Assembly: GCA_035649895.1 (NCBI GenBank)
Contig: DASRIS010000136.1
Span: forward strand, 1 to 20,392
Source of the DNA: DASSUC01 sp035649895
GTDB lineage: Bacteria > Actinomycetota > Actinomycetes > Mycobacteriales > Micromonosporaceae
DNA length: 20,392 nt
Reading direction: 5' to 3'
The stretch's first letter is position 1. Every line of letters begins with the position of its first letter. The translations under genes and the position numbers were made by a program. The notes beneath the pieces were generated by a model. It had not been told where the DNA came from. It saw only the letters and a program-made list of their open reading frames with translations, and did not search any database. Below are positions 12,446-19,595 of the stretch, in pieces.

Positions 12446-13357
12446 ATGCCCGCTCGTGTGCAGCTGCACGTGCTCGTCGACCCAGCGGAAGATCCGGCGG
12501 AAGACGGCGCGCCGACGGATAGCCTCGCGCCCGCGGACAGCCTTGCGCCCGCGGACAGCCTCGCGCTGGCGGAGGACGACGCCCGCAGCGCCGACGACCC
12601 GCGCAGCAGAGAGGTGGGGCTGGACTTTCCCCGCGAGTGGGTCGAGTTCACCGACCCGGCCGACCCGCACCAGGTGATCCGCGCCGACCTCACCTGGCTG
12701 CTGTCGCGCTGGGCCTGCGTGTTCGGCACCCTGTGCCACGGCATCATCGCCGGCCGGGCGAGCGACGGCTGCTGCTCGCACGGGGCGTTCTTCACCGACG
12801 CCGACGACGAGAAGCGGGTCCGCCAGGCCGCCCGGCGGCTCACCCCGCAGACGTGGCAGCACTACCGCCGCGGGTTCAAGAACTACACCGAGGTGGACAC
12901 CATCGACGGCAAGAGCCCGGCCCGGCGTACCGCGACCCGGGAGGACGGGCCGTGCGTCTTCCTCAACGACGCCGACTTCCCCGGCGGGGCCGGGTGCGCC
13001 CTGCACGCCCAGGCGCTGCGCGACGGCGTGCACCCGCTGGCGTACAAGCCGGACGTGTGCTGGCAGCTGCCGATCCGCCGGGACCAGGAGTGGGTCAAGC
13101 GCCCTGACGACACCAAGGTGCTGCTGACGGTGCTGACCGAGTTCGACCGGCGGGCCTGGGGCGCGGGCGGCCATGACCTGGACTGGTGGTGCACCTCCGC
13201 GCCGGAGGCGCACGGCGCGTCCCGCCCGCTCTACCAGGAGTACGAGGCGGAGCTGGTCGCCCTCATCGGCAAGGCGGCCTACGCACGCCTCGCCGAGCTG
13301 TGTGCCGCCCGCGGCGAGCGCGGCCTGGTGGCACCCCACCCGGCCAGCCCGGCATAG
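12446..13357 (+). CDS. Cys-rich conserved protein (Rv0495c-like, YkgJ-like cysteine cluster)
   Basis: A 303-aa soluble protein without a signal peptide. It has nine Cys residues: 91, 97, 109, 110, 170, 184, 205, 249 and 286. The first cluster reads CVFGTLC...CCSHGAFF, followed by CVFLND...GAGCALH and KPDVCWQLP. This resembles the YkgJ/UPF0153-type cysteine-cluster proteins thought to bind zinc or Fe-S. It corresponds in place and divergent orientation to Rv0495c. Residues about 13-55 are an acidic, Ala/Asp/Ser-rich insertion encoded by an 18-bp minisatellite. The start is ATG 12446, with TACGCT 6 nt upstream. It converges on regX3 with only 12 bp between stops. The biochemical role is unknown; a redox or metal-linked role is inference. 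Confidence 0.82.
   Translation: MPARVQLHVLVDPAEDPAEDGAPTDSLAPADSLAPADSLALAEDDARSADDPRSREVGLDFPREWVEFTDPADPHQVIRADLTWLLSRWACVFGTLCHGIIAGRASDGCCSHGAFFTDADDEKRVRQAARRLTPQTWQHYRRGFKNYTEVDTIDGKSPARRTATREDGPCVFLNDADFPGGAGCALHAQALRDGVHPLAYKPDVCWQLPIRRDQEWVKRPDDTKVLLTVLTEFDRRAWGAGGHDLDWWCTSAPEAHGASRPLYQEYEAELVALIGKAAYARLAELCAARGERGLVAPHPASPA
12518..12571 (+). repeat. 18-bp coding minisatellite (3 units)
   Basis: Three units of GACAGCCTCGCGCCCGCG type (12518-12535, 12536-12553, 12554-12571) encode DSLAPA, DSLAPA and DSLALA. The third unit is the most diverged, and GAGGAC follows. They lie in the N-terminal insertion of the Cys-rich protein. Confidence 0.92.
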
Positions 13358-13369
13358 CCCTGGCGTCCG

Positions 13370-14053
13370 CTACGGCTCGAACTTGTAGCCCAGGCCGCGG
13401 ACGGTCACGATGAACCGCGGTGTGGACGGCTCCGGCTCCAGCTTCGAGCGCAGCCGCTTCACATGCACATCCAGCGTCTTCGTGTCACCGACGTAGTCCG
13501 CGCCCCACACGCGGTCAATCAGCTGGCCGCGGGTCAGCACCCGGCCCGCGTTGCGCAGCAGCAGCTCCAGCAGCTCGAACTCCTTGAGCGGCAGCTGCAC
13601 CGGGTCCCCGTTGACGGTCACCACGTGGCGCTCCACGTCCATGCGTACCGGACCGGCGGCGAGCGTGGACTCCGACAGCGCGGCGGTGTCGGCGACCCGG
13701 CGGCGCAGCACCGCGCGGATCCGGGCGACCAGCTCGCGCGGTGAGTACGGCTTCGTCACGTAGTCATCTGCGCCGATCTCCAGCCCGACCACCTTGTCGA
13801 TCTCGCTGTCCCGGGCGGTGACCATGATGATCGGCACGTCCGACCGCTGCCGCAGGCGCCGGCAGACCTCAGTGCCGGACATCTCCGGCAGCATGAGGTC
13901 CAGCAGCACGATGTCGGCACCGGTGCGGTCGTACTCGGTCAGGGCGGCCACGCCGGTCACCGCGACCGAGACCTCGAAGCCCTCCTTGCGCAGCATGTAG
14001 GACAGGACGTCGGAGAACGACTCCTCATCCTCGACCACCAGCACACGCGCCAC
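13370..14053 (-). CDS. regX3: Response regulator RegX3 (OmpR/PhoB family)
   Basis: A 227-aa two-component response regulator. The receiver domain has the acidic pocket Glu9-Asp10, phosphoacceptor Asp52 (LLDLMLPEMSG), Thr79 and Lys101 (TKPYSPREL). The C-terminal winged helix ends in TLDVHVKRLRSKLE and VRGLGYKFEP. In mycobacteria RegX3 activates phosphate-starvation genes (pst, phoA) with SenX3. The start is GTG 14053, with GGGAG 7 nt upstream; the base at 14053 is shared with the senX3 stop, so the genes overlap by one nucleotide. In M. tuberculosis the two genes are separated by MIRU repeats, which are absent here. It converges on the Cys-rich gene. Confidence 0.95.
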   Translation of the reverse strand: MARVLVVEDEESFSDVLSYMLRKEGFEVSVAVTGVAALTEYDRTGADIVLLDLMLPEMSGTEVCRRLRQRSDVPIIMVTARDSEIDKVVGLEIGADDYVTKPYSPRELVARIRAVLRRRVADTAALSESTLAAGPVRMDVERHVVTVNGDPVQLPLKEFELLELLLRNAGRVLTRGQLIDRVWGADYVGDTKTLDVHVKRLRSKLEPEPSTPRFIVTVRGLGYKFEP

Positions 14054-15345
14054 TAGCCAGCTCCCTTCGGCGCCGGCAGACTCTCCGCCGCGATGTCAAC
14101 CGAGTGCAGTAACGCCAGTGCGGCGTCCGGGGGACGATCAGGTAACCGCAGGGTGAACGTTGACCCGATCCCCAGCTGGCTGGCCACGTGGACCCGCCCG
14201 CCGTGGTTGGTCGCGATGTGCTTGACGATCGCCAGGCCCAGCCCGGTGCCGCCGGTGGCCCGCGACCGCGCCTGGTCGGTGCGGTAGAAACGCTCGAAGA
14301 CCCGGTCCAGGTCGTCCGGGGCGATGCCCATGCCCTGGTCGGTCACTGCGACCTCGACCGCTTGGTGCGCGTGGCGCGCGGCCACGGTCACGTCGCTGCC
14401 CTCGGCGGAGTACGCGATGGCGTTCTCCACCAGGTTCGCCACGGCGGTGGCGAGCTGCGTCTCGCTGCCGTAGACGGTCAGCCCGGACGCGCCGGCGACA
14501 TGGACGGTGATCTGCTTGGCGGTCGCCGCGGTCCGGGTGCGGTCCACCACCTCGGCGACCACCCGCTCCACCGGCACCGGCACCGGCTCGGGCAGCGGGT
14601 CGGCGCCCTGCAGCCGGGACAGCTCGATCAGCTCGGCCACGAGCTGGCCCAGCCGGGTGGACTCGCGGTGGATGCGGTCGGCGAACCGGCGTGCCGCAGC
14701 CGGGTCGTGCCCGGCGTCGCCGTCGGCGGCGTCCACCAGCGCCTCCGACAGCAGCTGCAACGCGCCGATCGGGGTCTTCAGCTCGTGGCTGACGTTGGCC
14801 ACGAAGTCCCGGCGGGCCCGGGCCACCCGGTGCGCCTCGGTCACGTCGGCACCCTCCACAGCGACGAACCCGCTGCCCAGGGCCACCGCCCGCAGCTGCA
14901 CCCCGACCGCGTCGCCGTCCGCCGTACCGCCGCGGGGGATGTCCCGCTCGACCTCCCGGCGCACCCCGGTACGGCGTACCTCGCCGGCCAGCGAGCGCAC
15001 GATCGGGTGCGCCACCGGGCTGCCCACGTCGTTACCGGCCCGGACCAGGCCGAGCAGGCGGGCCGCCGGGTTGGTCAGCACCGGGCGGTCGACCGCGTCG
15101 AGGACGAGCACTCCGACCCGCAGCGAGTCCAGGCTGCGCCGCGCGACACTGGCGAGCTCGCCCGGGGGGAGGTGGCCCGTGGGTGTGCCAGCAGCCAGCA
15201 GCCCGCTGGAGACCACGGTCTGGACGGGGTCCACCGGCCCGGCCAATACCTTGCGCCGCAGCAGCCACCCGGCCGTGGTGGCGCCAGCCGCCGTGGCACC
15301 GGCCGCAAGCCCGGCACCGGCCGCCCAGGCAATCGCCCAGTCCAC
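14053..15345 (-). CDS. senX3: Sensor histidine kinase SenX3
   Basis: A 430-aa sensor kinase. One hydrophobic segment (about 2-29) anchors the N-terminus, followed by RRK. A PAS-like region spans about 70-170 (GVLVLDAVDRPVLTNPAARLLGL). The HisKA domain has phosphoacceptor His187 in FVANVSHELKTP. The ATPase domain shows the N box NLVENAI with Asn308, G1 DQGMG (336-340), the F box VFERFYR and G2 GGTGLGLAI. I chose GTG 15345 (MDWAIAW), because TACCAT lies 7 nt upstream and the family starts with the membrane segment; the open frame extends antisense into gpm. Mycobacterial SenX3 is similar in length. It lies 20 nt after gpm, so read-through plus its own promoter is likely. It should respond to phosphate limitation through the Pst/PhoU system. 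Confidence 0.93.
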   Translation of the reverse strand: MDWAIAWAAGAGLAAGATAAGATTAGWLLRRKVLAGPVDPVQTVVSSGLLAAGTPTGHLPPGELASVARRSLDSLRVGVLVLDAVDRPVLTNPAARLLGLVRAGNDVGSPVAHPIVRSLAGEVRRTGVRREVERDIPRGGTADGDAVGVQLRAVALGSGFVAVEGADVTEAHRVARARRDFVANVSHELKTPIGALQLLSEALVDAADGDAGHDPAAARRFADRIHRESTRLGQLVAELIELSRLQGADPLPEPVPVPVERVVAEVVDRTRTAATAKQITVHVAGASGLTVYGSETQLATAVANLVENAIAYSAEGSDVTVAARHAHQAVEVAVTDQGMGIAPDDLDRVFERFYRTDQARSRATGGTGLGLAIVKHIATNHGGRVHVASQLGIGSTFTLRLPDRPPDAALALLHSVDIAAESLPAPKGAG

Positions 15346-15352
15346 ACCGTAG

Positions 15353-15358
15353 ATGGTA
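15353..15358 (-). promoter_or_regulatory. -10-like TACCAT, leaderless start of senX3
   Basis: TACCAT lies 7 nt before GTG 15345, within the 20-nt gap after gpm. No Shine-Dalgarno is visible. It would give senX3-regX3 its own promoter, whose -35 would lie inside gpm. Confidence 0.4.
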
Positions 15359-15365
15359 GGGCGGT

Positions 15366-16118
15366 CTAGCGGCCCTGGGCCGCCACCGCGGCGGCGCCCT
15401 GCGCCGCGGCCTCCGGATCCAGGTAGACCCCGCCCGGTTGGAGGGGGCGCAGGGTCACCGGGTCCAGGTCGTAGCGCAGCGGGATGCCGGTCGGGATGTT
15501 CAGCCCGGCGATCGCCTCGTCCGAGACGCGGTCGAGGTGCTTGACCAGCGCCCGCAGCGAGTTGCCGTGGGCGGCCACCAGTGTGGTCAGCCCGGCGCGC
15601 AGGTCCGGCACGACCGTGTCGTACCAGTACGGCAGGGTGCGCACCACGACATCGGCGAGGCACTCCGAGGGCGGCATCAGCTCCGGCGGCAGCATCGCGT
15701 AGCGCGGGTCGCCGACCTGGGACCACTCATGCCCGTCCGGGATCGGCGGGGGCGGGGTGTCGTAGGAGCGCCGCCAGAGCCGGAACTGCTCCTCGCCGTA
15801 CTCGTCAAGGGTCTGCTTCTTGTTCTTGCCTTGCAGCGCGCCGTAGTGGCGCTCGTTGAGCCGCCAGGACCGGCGCACCGGCACCCAGAACCGGTCGCAC
15901 GCGTGCAGGGCCAGCTCCGCGGTACGGATGGCCCGCCGCAGCACGGACGTGTGCACCACGTCGGGCAGCAGGTCGTGCTCGCGCAGCAGCTCACCGCCGC
16001 GGCGCGCCTCGTCCTCCCCCCGCGCCGTGAGGTCGACGTCGACCCAGCCGGTGAACAGGTTCTTCGCGTTCCACTCGCTCTCGCCGTGGCGGAGCAGGAC
16101 GAGGGTGCCGAGGCTCAT
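15366..16118 (-). CDS. gpmA: 2,3-bisphosphoglycerate-dependent phosphoglycerate mutase
   Basis: A 250-aa dPGM that interconverts 3- and 2-phosphoglycerate in glycolysis and gluconeogenesis. The phosphohistidine motif LLRHGESEWN has His11. Arg61-Arg62 (LRRAIRTAE), Glu89 (RLNERHYGALQGKNK) and His184 (AAHGNSLRA) complete the active site. The length equals that of mycobacterial Gpm1. The ATG at 16118 is 5 nt after the fadB-like stop, and GAGG (8 nt upstream) lies within the end of that gene. It leads directly into senX3-regX3, as in mycobacteria. The last 15 residues are Ala/Gln/Gly-rich and dispensable-looking. Confidence 0.97.
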   Translation of the reverse strand: MSLGTLVLLRHGESEWNAKNLFTGWVDVDLTARGEDEARRGGELLREHDLLPDVVHTSVLRRAIRTAELALHACDRFWVPVRRSWRLNERHYGALQGKNKKQTLDEYGEEQFRLWRRSYDTPPPPIPDGHEWSQVGDPRYAMLPPELMPPSECLADVVVRTLPYWYDTVVPDLRAGLTTLVAAHGNSLRALVKHLDRVSDEAIAGLNIPTGIPLRYDLDPVTLRPLQPGGVYLDPEAAAQGAAAVAAQGR

Positions 16119-16123
16119 GGGCC

Positions 16124-18304
16124 CTATCCTCGCGCACCGCCTTGGGCGCCGCCGCGCGTCGGGGCACTGGGGACCGTCTGGGCGCCGGGGACCGGGGCAC
16201 CGCCGCGGACCGGCTCGCCCCGGTCGGCCCGCTCGGCCAGGCCGGCTGGGGGCGTGAAGCGGGTGCCGTACGCCTCGGCCAGCTCCTTGGCCCGGGCCAC
16301 GAAGCCGGTGACGCCGCCCGGGTACTGGTCGACATACTGGAGCACCCCGCCGGTCCACGGCGGGAACCCGATGCCGAAGATCGAGCCGATGTTGCCGTCC
16401 GGCACGCCGGTCAGCACCCCCTCGTCGAGGCATTTGACCGCCTCCAGCGCCTCCACGAAGAGCATCCGCTCCTGCATGTCGCGCATTGGCACGGCCGGCT
16501 CGCCCGGCTTGGTGCCGAACACCTCGGCGAGCCCCGGCCACAGCCGCTTCGGCCCGTCCGCCGGGTAGTCGTAGAAGCCCTTGCCCGCCGCCTTGCCGGT
16601 GCGGTCGAGCGCGACCAGCCGGTCGACGGCCGACTCGCCGGGGTGCGGCGGCCCGGCGGCGCCGGCCCGGCGCGCCTCGTCGCGCAGCCGCACCGACAGC
16701 GACAGCGACACCTCGTCGAGCACGGCCAGCGGCCCGACCGGGTAGCCGGCCTGCAGCGCGGCCTGCTCCACGCTCGCCGCGGGCACCCCCTCGACCAGCA
16801 GCGCCAGGCCCTCCATGACGTACGTGCCAAAGACGCGGCTGGTGAAGAAGCCGCGGGAGTCGTTGACCACGATCGGAGTCTTGTCGATCTGCCGTACCAG
16901 GTCGTAGCCCCGGGCCAGGGTCTCGTCGCTGGTCTGCTCCCCGCGCACGATCTCCACCAGCGGCATCTTGTCGACCGGGGAGAAGAAGTGCAGGCCGAGG
17001 AAGCGGGCCGGGTCCGGCGCGGCCACCGCGAGCGAGGTGATCGGCAGCGAGGAGGTGTTGGAGGCGACCACCGTCTCCGGGGCGACGACCGAGGCGAGCC
17101 GCCGGTAGGTCTCGTGCTTGAGCGCCAGGTCCTCGAAGACCGCCTCGATGACGAGCTGGCAGCCGGCGAGGTCGGCCAGCTCGGCGGTTGGGGTGATCCG
17201 GGCCAGCCGCTCCGCGTCGAGCTTGCGGGCCGAGAACGCCTTGCCCCGCTCGGCCGCCTCCAGCGACACATCGACCAGGACCACGTCGATACCGCGGCGG
17301 GCGCAGGCGTACGCGATGCCGCCGCCCATCATCCCGGCGCCGATCACACCCACCCGCTCGAGCCGTGGCGACTCCGGTACGCCGGCCGGCCGCGACCCGC
17401 CCTTGTTCAGGTGCTGGAGGTCGAAGAAGAACGCCTGGGTCAGGTTGCGCTGGATCGGCGTGCCGACCAGGTCGGCGAACCAGCGCCCCTCGATGCGCAG
17501 CGCGGTGTCCACGTCGACCTGCGCGCCCTCCACCGCGGCGCACATGACATGGTGGGGCGCCGGGTAGCGCGCGCCTTTGAGCTGCTTGCGCAGGTTGCCG
17601 GGGAAGGCCGGCAGCAGCTGGGCCATGGCCCGGTCGGTGGGGCGCCCGCCCGGCATCCGGTAGCCGGGCCGGTCCCAGGGCTGGGCAGCGCGGGGGTTGG
17701 CCTGGATCCAGGCGACCGCCTTGGCGAGCAGCTCGTCGGGGTCGGCCGCCAGCTCGTCCACCAGGCCCAGCTCGACGGCCTTGGCCGGGCGCAGCCGCTG
17801 CCCTTGGAGCAGCACGTTCATCAGTGCTTCCTGGAGCCCCAGCAGGCGCACCACCCGGGTCACGCCGCCGCCACCGGGCAGCAGGCCGAGGGTGACCTCG
17901 GGCAGGCCGAACCGGGCGTCCGGGCGGTCCAGCGCCACCCGGTGGTGGCAGGCGAGCGCCAGCTCGAACCCACCGCCGAGGGCGGTGCCGTTCAGCGCCG
18001 CGACGACCGGCCGGCCCAGCTTCTCCAGCCGCCGGAACTGGTCCTTCGCGGTCCTGGCCAGCTCGAACATCTCGGCCGGGGTGGCCTGGGTCTCGACCAG
18101 CTCCTTGAGGTCCATGCCGACCAGGAAGCTGTCCTTGGCCGAGGTGATGACGACGCCGGTGAGGTCCGGCCGGTGCGCCTCCAGCCGCTCCACAGTGGAG
18201 GTCATGGCCCGCAGGTAGCCGGCGTTCATGGCGTTGGTCGAGGTCCCCGGGGCGTCCAGAGTCAGTACGACGATGCCGTCCGGGCGCTGCTCCCAGCTGA
18301 TCAC
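16124..18304 (-). CDS. FadB-like enoyl-CoA hydratase / 3-hydroxyacyl-CoA dehydrogenase
   Basis: A 726-aa trifunctional-alpha-type beta-oxidation enzyme. The N-terminal crotonase domain carries the oxyanion loop GTALGGGFELAL (107-118) with Glu114, and GLPEVTLGLLPGGGG with Glu136. The Rossmann domain begins VGVIGAGMMGGG (318-329), includes SNTSSLPIT (415-423) and has catalytic His439 in GLHFFSPVDKMPLVEIV. C-terminal 3HCDH repeats follow. The last about 35 residues are Gly/Pro/Ala-rich and unconserved-looking. The GTG start at 18304 is 4 nt after the thiolase stop, and GAGAGG lies in the thiolase 3' end. Together with the thiolase it should form an acyl-CoA beta-oxidation complex. gpm begins 5 nt after its stop, tying fatty-acid oxidation to the gpm-senX3-regX3 unit, an arrangement not present in mycobacteria. 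Confidence 0.95.
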   Translation of the reverse strand: MISWEQRPDGIVVLTLDAPGTSTNAMNAGYLRAMTSTVERLEAHRPDLTGVVITSAKDSFLVGMDLKELVETQATPAEMFELARTAKDQFRRLEKLGRPVVAALNGTALGGGFELALACHHRVALDRPDARFGLPEVTLGLLPGGGGVTRVVRLLGLQEALMNVLLQGQRLRPAKAVELGLVDELAADPDELLAKAVAWIQANPRAAQPWDRPGYRMPGGRPTDRAMAQLLPAFPGNLRKQLKGARYPAPHHVMCAAVEGAQVDVDTALRIEGRWFADLVGTPIQRNLTQAFFFDLQHLNKGGSRPAGVPESPRLERVGVIGAGMMGGGIAYACARRGIDVVLVDVSLEAAERGKAFSARKLDAERLARITPTAELADLAGCQLVIEAVFEDLALKHETYRRLASVVAPETVVASNTSSLPITSLAVAAPDPARFLGLHFFSPVDKMPLVEIVRGEQTSDETLARGYDLVRQIDKTPIVVNDSRGFFTSRVFGTYVMEGLALLVEGVPAASVEQAALQAGYPVGPLAVLDEVSLSLSVRLRDEARRAGAAGPPHPGESAVDRLVALDRTGKAAGKGFYDYPADGPKRLWPGLAEVFGTKPGEPAVPMRDMQERMLFVEALEAVKCLDEGVLTGVPDGNIGSIFGIGFPPWTGGVLQYVDQYPGGVTGFVARAKELAEAYGTRFTPPAGLAERADRGEPVRGGAPVPGAQTVPSAPTRGGAQGGARG

Positions 18305-18308
18305 TCGT

Positions 18309-19535
18309 TCACAGCCTCTCGATGATCGTCGCGATGCCCATGCCGCCGCCCACGCAGAGGGTGGCCATGCCGTACCGCAGCTCCCGGCGTTCCAGCTCGT
18401 CCAGCAGGCTGCTCAGCAGCATCGCGCCGGTCGCGCCGAGCGGGTGGCCCATGGCGATCGCCCCGCCGTTGACGTTGACGGTCTCCGGGTCCAGCTCCAG
18501 GTCGCGGATGAAGCGCAGCGGCACGGCGGCGAACGCCTCGTTCACCTCGTACAGGTCGATCTGGTCGGCCCGCAGCCGGGCCTTTGCCAGCGCCTTGCGC
18601 GCGGCGACCGCGGGACCGGTGAGCATGATGGTCGGCTCGGCCCCGGTCACCGCGGCGGCGACCACCCGGGCCCGCGGGGTGAGCCCCTGGGCGTACCCGG
18701 CCGCTTCCGACCCGACCAGCACCAGTGCGGCACCGTCGACGATCCCGGACGAGTTGCCGGCGGTGTGCACGTGCTCGATCCGCTCGACCCAGTGGTAGCG
18801 CTGGAGCGCCACCGCGTCGAAGCCGCCGAGCTCGCCCATGGCGGCGAACGAGGGCTCCAGCCCGGCCAGCTTCTCGGCCGTGGTGTCCGGCCGGATGTGC
18901 TCGTCCCGGTCGAGGATGACCTGCCCGATCCGGTCCCGCACCGGCACCACCGAACGGTCGAACGCGCCATCGGCCCAGGCCTTGGCGGCCCGCGCGTGCG
19001 AGCCGGCGGCGTAGTCGTCCACCGTGGACCGGGAGAGTCCCTCGATGGTGGCGAGCAGGTCGGCGGAGATGCCCTGGGGGACCACGCCGATCGCGTACCC
19101 GGACTCGGGGTCCATCATGATCGCCCCACCGTCGGAGCCCATCGGCACCCGGGACATCGACTCCACGCCACCGGCGAGGATCAGGTCGTCCCAGCCGGCA
19201 CGCACCTTCTGCGCGGCGGTGTTGACCGCCTCGAGCCCGGAGGCGCAGAACCGGTTGAGGGTCAGGCCGGCGACCGTGTCGGGCAGGCCGGCCAGCAGCG
19301 CGGCCGTGCGTGCGATAACCATGCCCTGGTCGCCGACTGCCGTCACGCAGCCCAGGATCAGGTCGTCGATGACCGCCGGATCCAGCCCCGGGAACCTGCG
19401 GCGCACCTCGTCGACCAGCCCGACCACGAGCGAGACCGGCTTGACCTCGTAGAGCGCCCCACCCGGCTTGCCCTCGCCACCGGGTCGGCCCCGCCCGCGA
19501 GGAGTGCGGATGGCCTCGTAGATGAACGCCTCCAT
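18309..19535 (-). CDS. Acetyl-CoA C-acyltransferase (thiolase, FadA-like)
   Basis: A 408-aa thiolase, the last step of beta-oxidation. The acyl-binding Cys97 is in LNRFCASGLEAVN, His364 in NVNGGAIAMGHPLGATG, and the general-base Cys394 in CVGGGMGIA. The start is ATG 19535: no Shine-Dalgarno is seen, but CAGAAT lies 6 nt upstream with TTGTTG 17 nt before it, so a leaderless promoter is likely. The stop is 4 nt from the fadB-like start. The CaiB-type gene lies 60 nt upstream on the same strand. It is annotated as degradative rather than biosynthetic because of the paired FadB-like partner. Confidence 0.95.
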   Translation of the reverse strand: MEAFIYEAIRTPRGRGRPGGEGKPGGALYEVKPVSLVVGLVDEVRRRFPGLDPAVIDDLILGCVTAVGDQGMVIARTAALLAGLPDTVAGLTLNRFCASGLEAVNTAAQKVRAGWDDLILAGGVESMSRVPMGSDGGAIMMDPESGYAIGVVPQGISADLLATIEGLSRSTVDDYAAGSHARAAKAWADGAFDRSVVPVRDRIGQVILDRDEHIRPDTTAEKLAGLEPSFAAMGELGGFDAVALQRYHWVERIEHVHTAGNSSGIVDGAALVLVGSEAAGYAQGLTPRARVVAAAVTGAEPTIMLTGPAVAARKALAKARLRADQIDLYEVNEAFAAVPLRFIRDLELDPETVNVNGGAIAMGHPLGATGAMLLSSLLDELERRELRYGMATLCVGGGMGIATIIERL

Positions 19536-19541
19536 CGCCGC

Positions 19542-19570
19542 ATTCTGCCTGGGGCGCCAACCGGCAACAA
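19542..19570 (-). promoter_or_regulatory. Promoter of the thiolase-fadB-gpm unit
   Basis: TTGTTG (19565-19570) and CAGAAT (19542-19547) are 17 nt apart, and the ATG follows 6 nt after the -10-like hexamer. This would give a leaderless thiolase transcript. The -10 match is weaker than at other starts in the window. Confidence 0.45.
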
Positions 19571-19595
19571 GCCCTGCCCCACGCGGCCCTACGCG

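Noticed and set aside
13373..15345. MIRU-type repeats between senX3 and regX3
   Set aside because: Known from mycobacteria, but here the two genes overlap by one nucleotide and have no spacer.
15366..17543. 725-aa minus-strand frame containing phosphoglycerate mutase
   Set aside because: Only the last 250 residues are Gpm; the rest is out-of-frame fadB-like sequence. ATG 16118 is the true start, so there is no fusion.
16142..18325. 727-aa plus-strand open frame antisense to the fadB-like gene
   Set aside because: It mirrors the codon bias of a clear FadB-like gene, has low-complexity Arg/Gly/His composition and no family motif.
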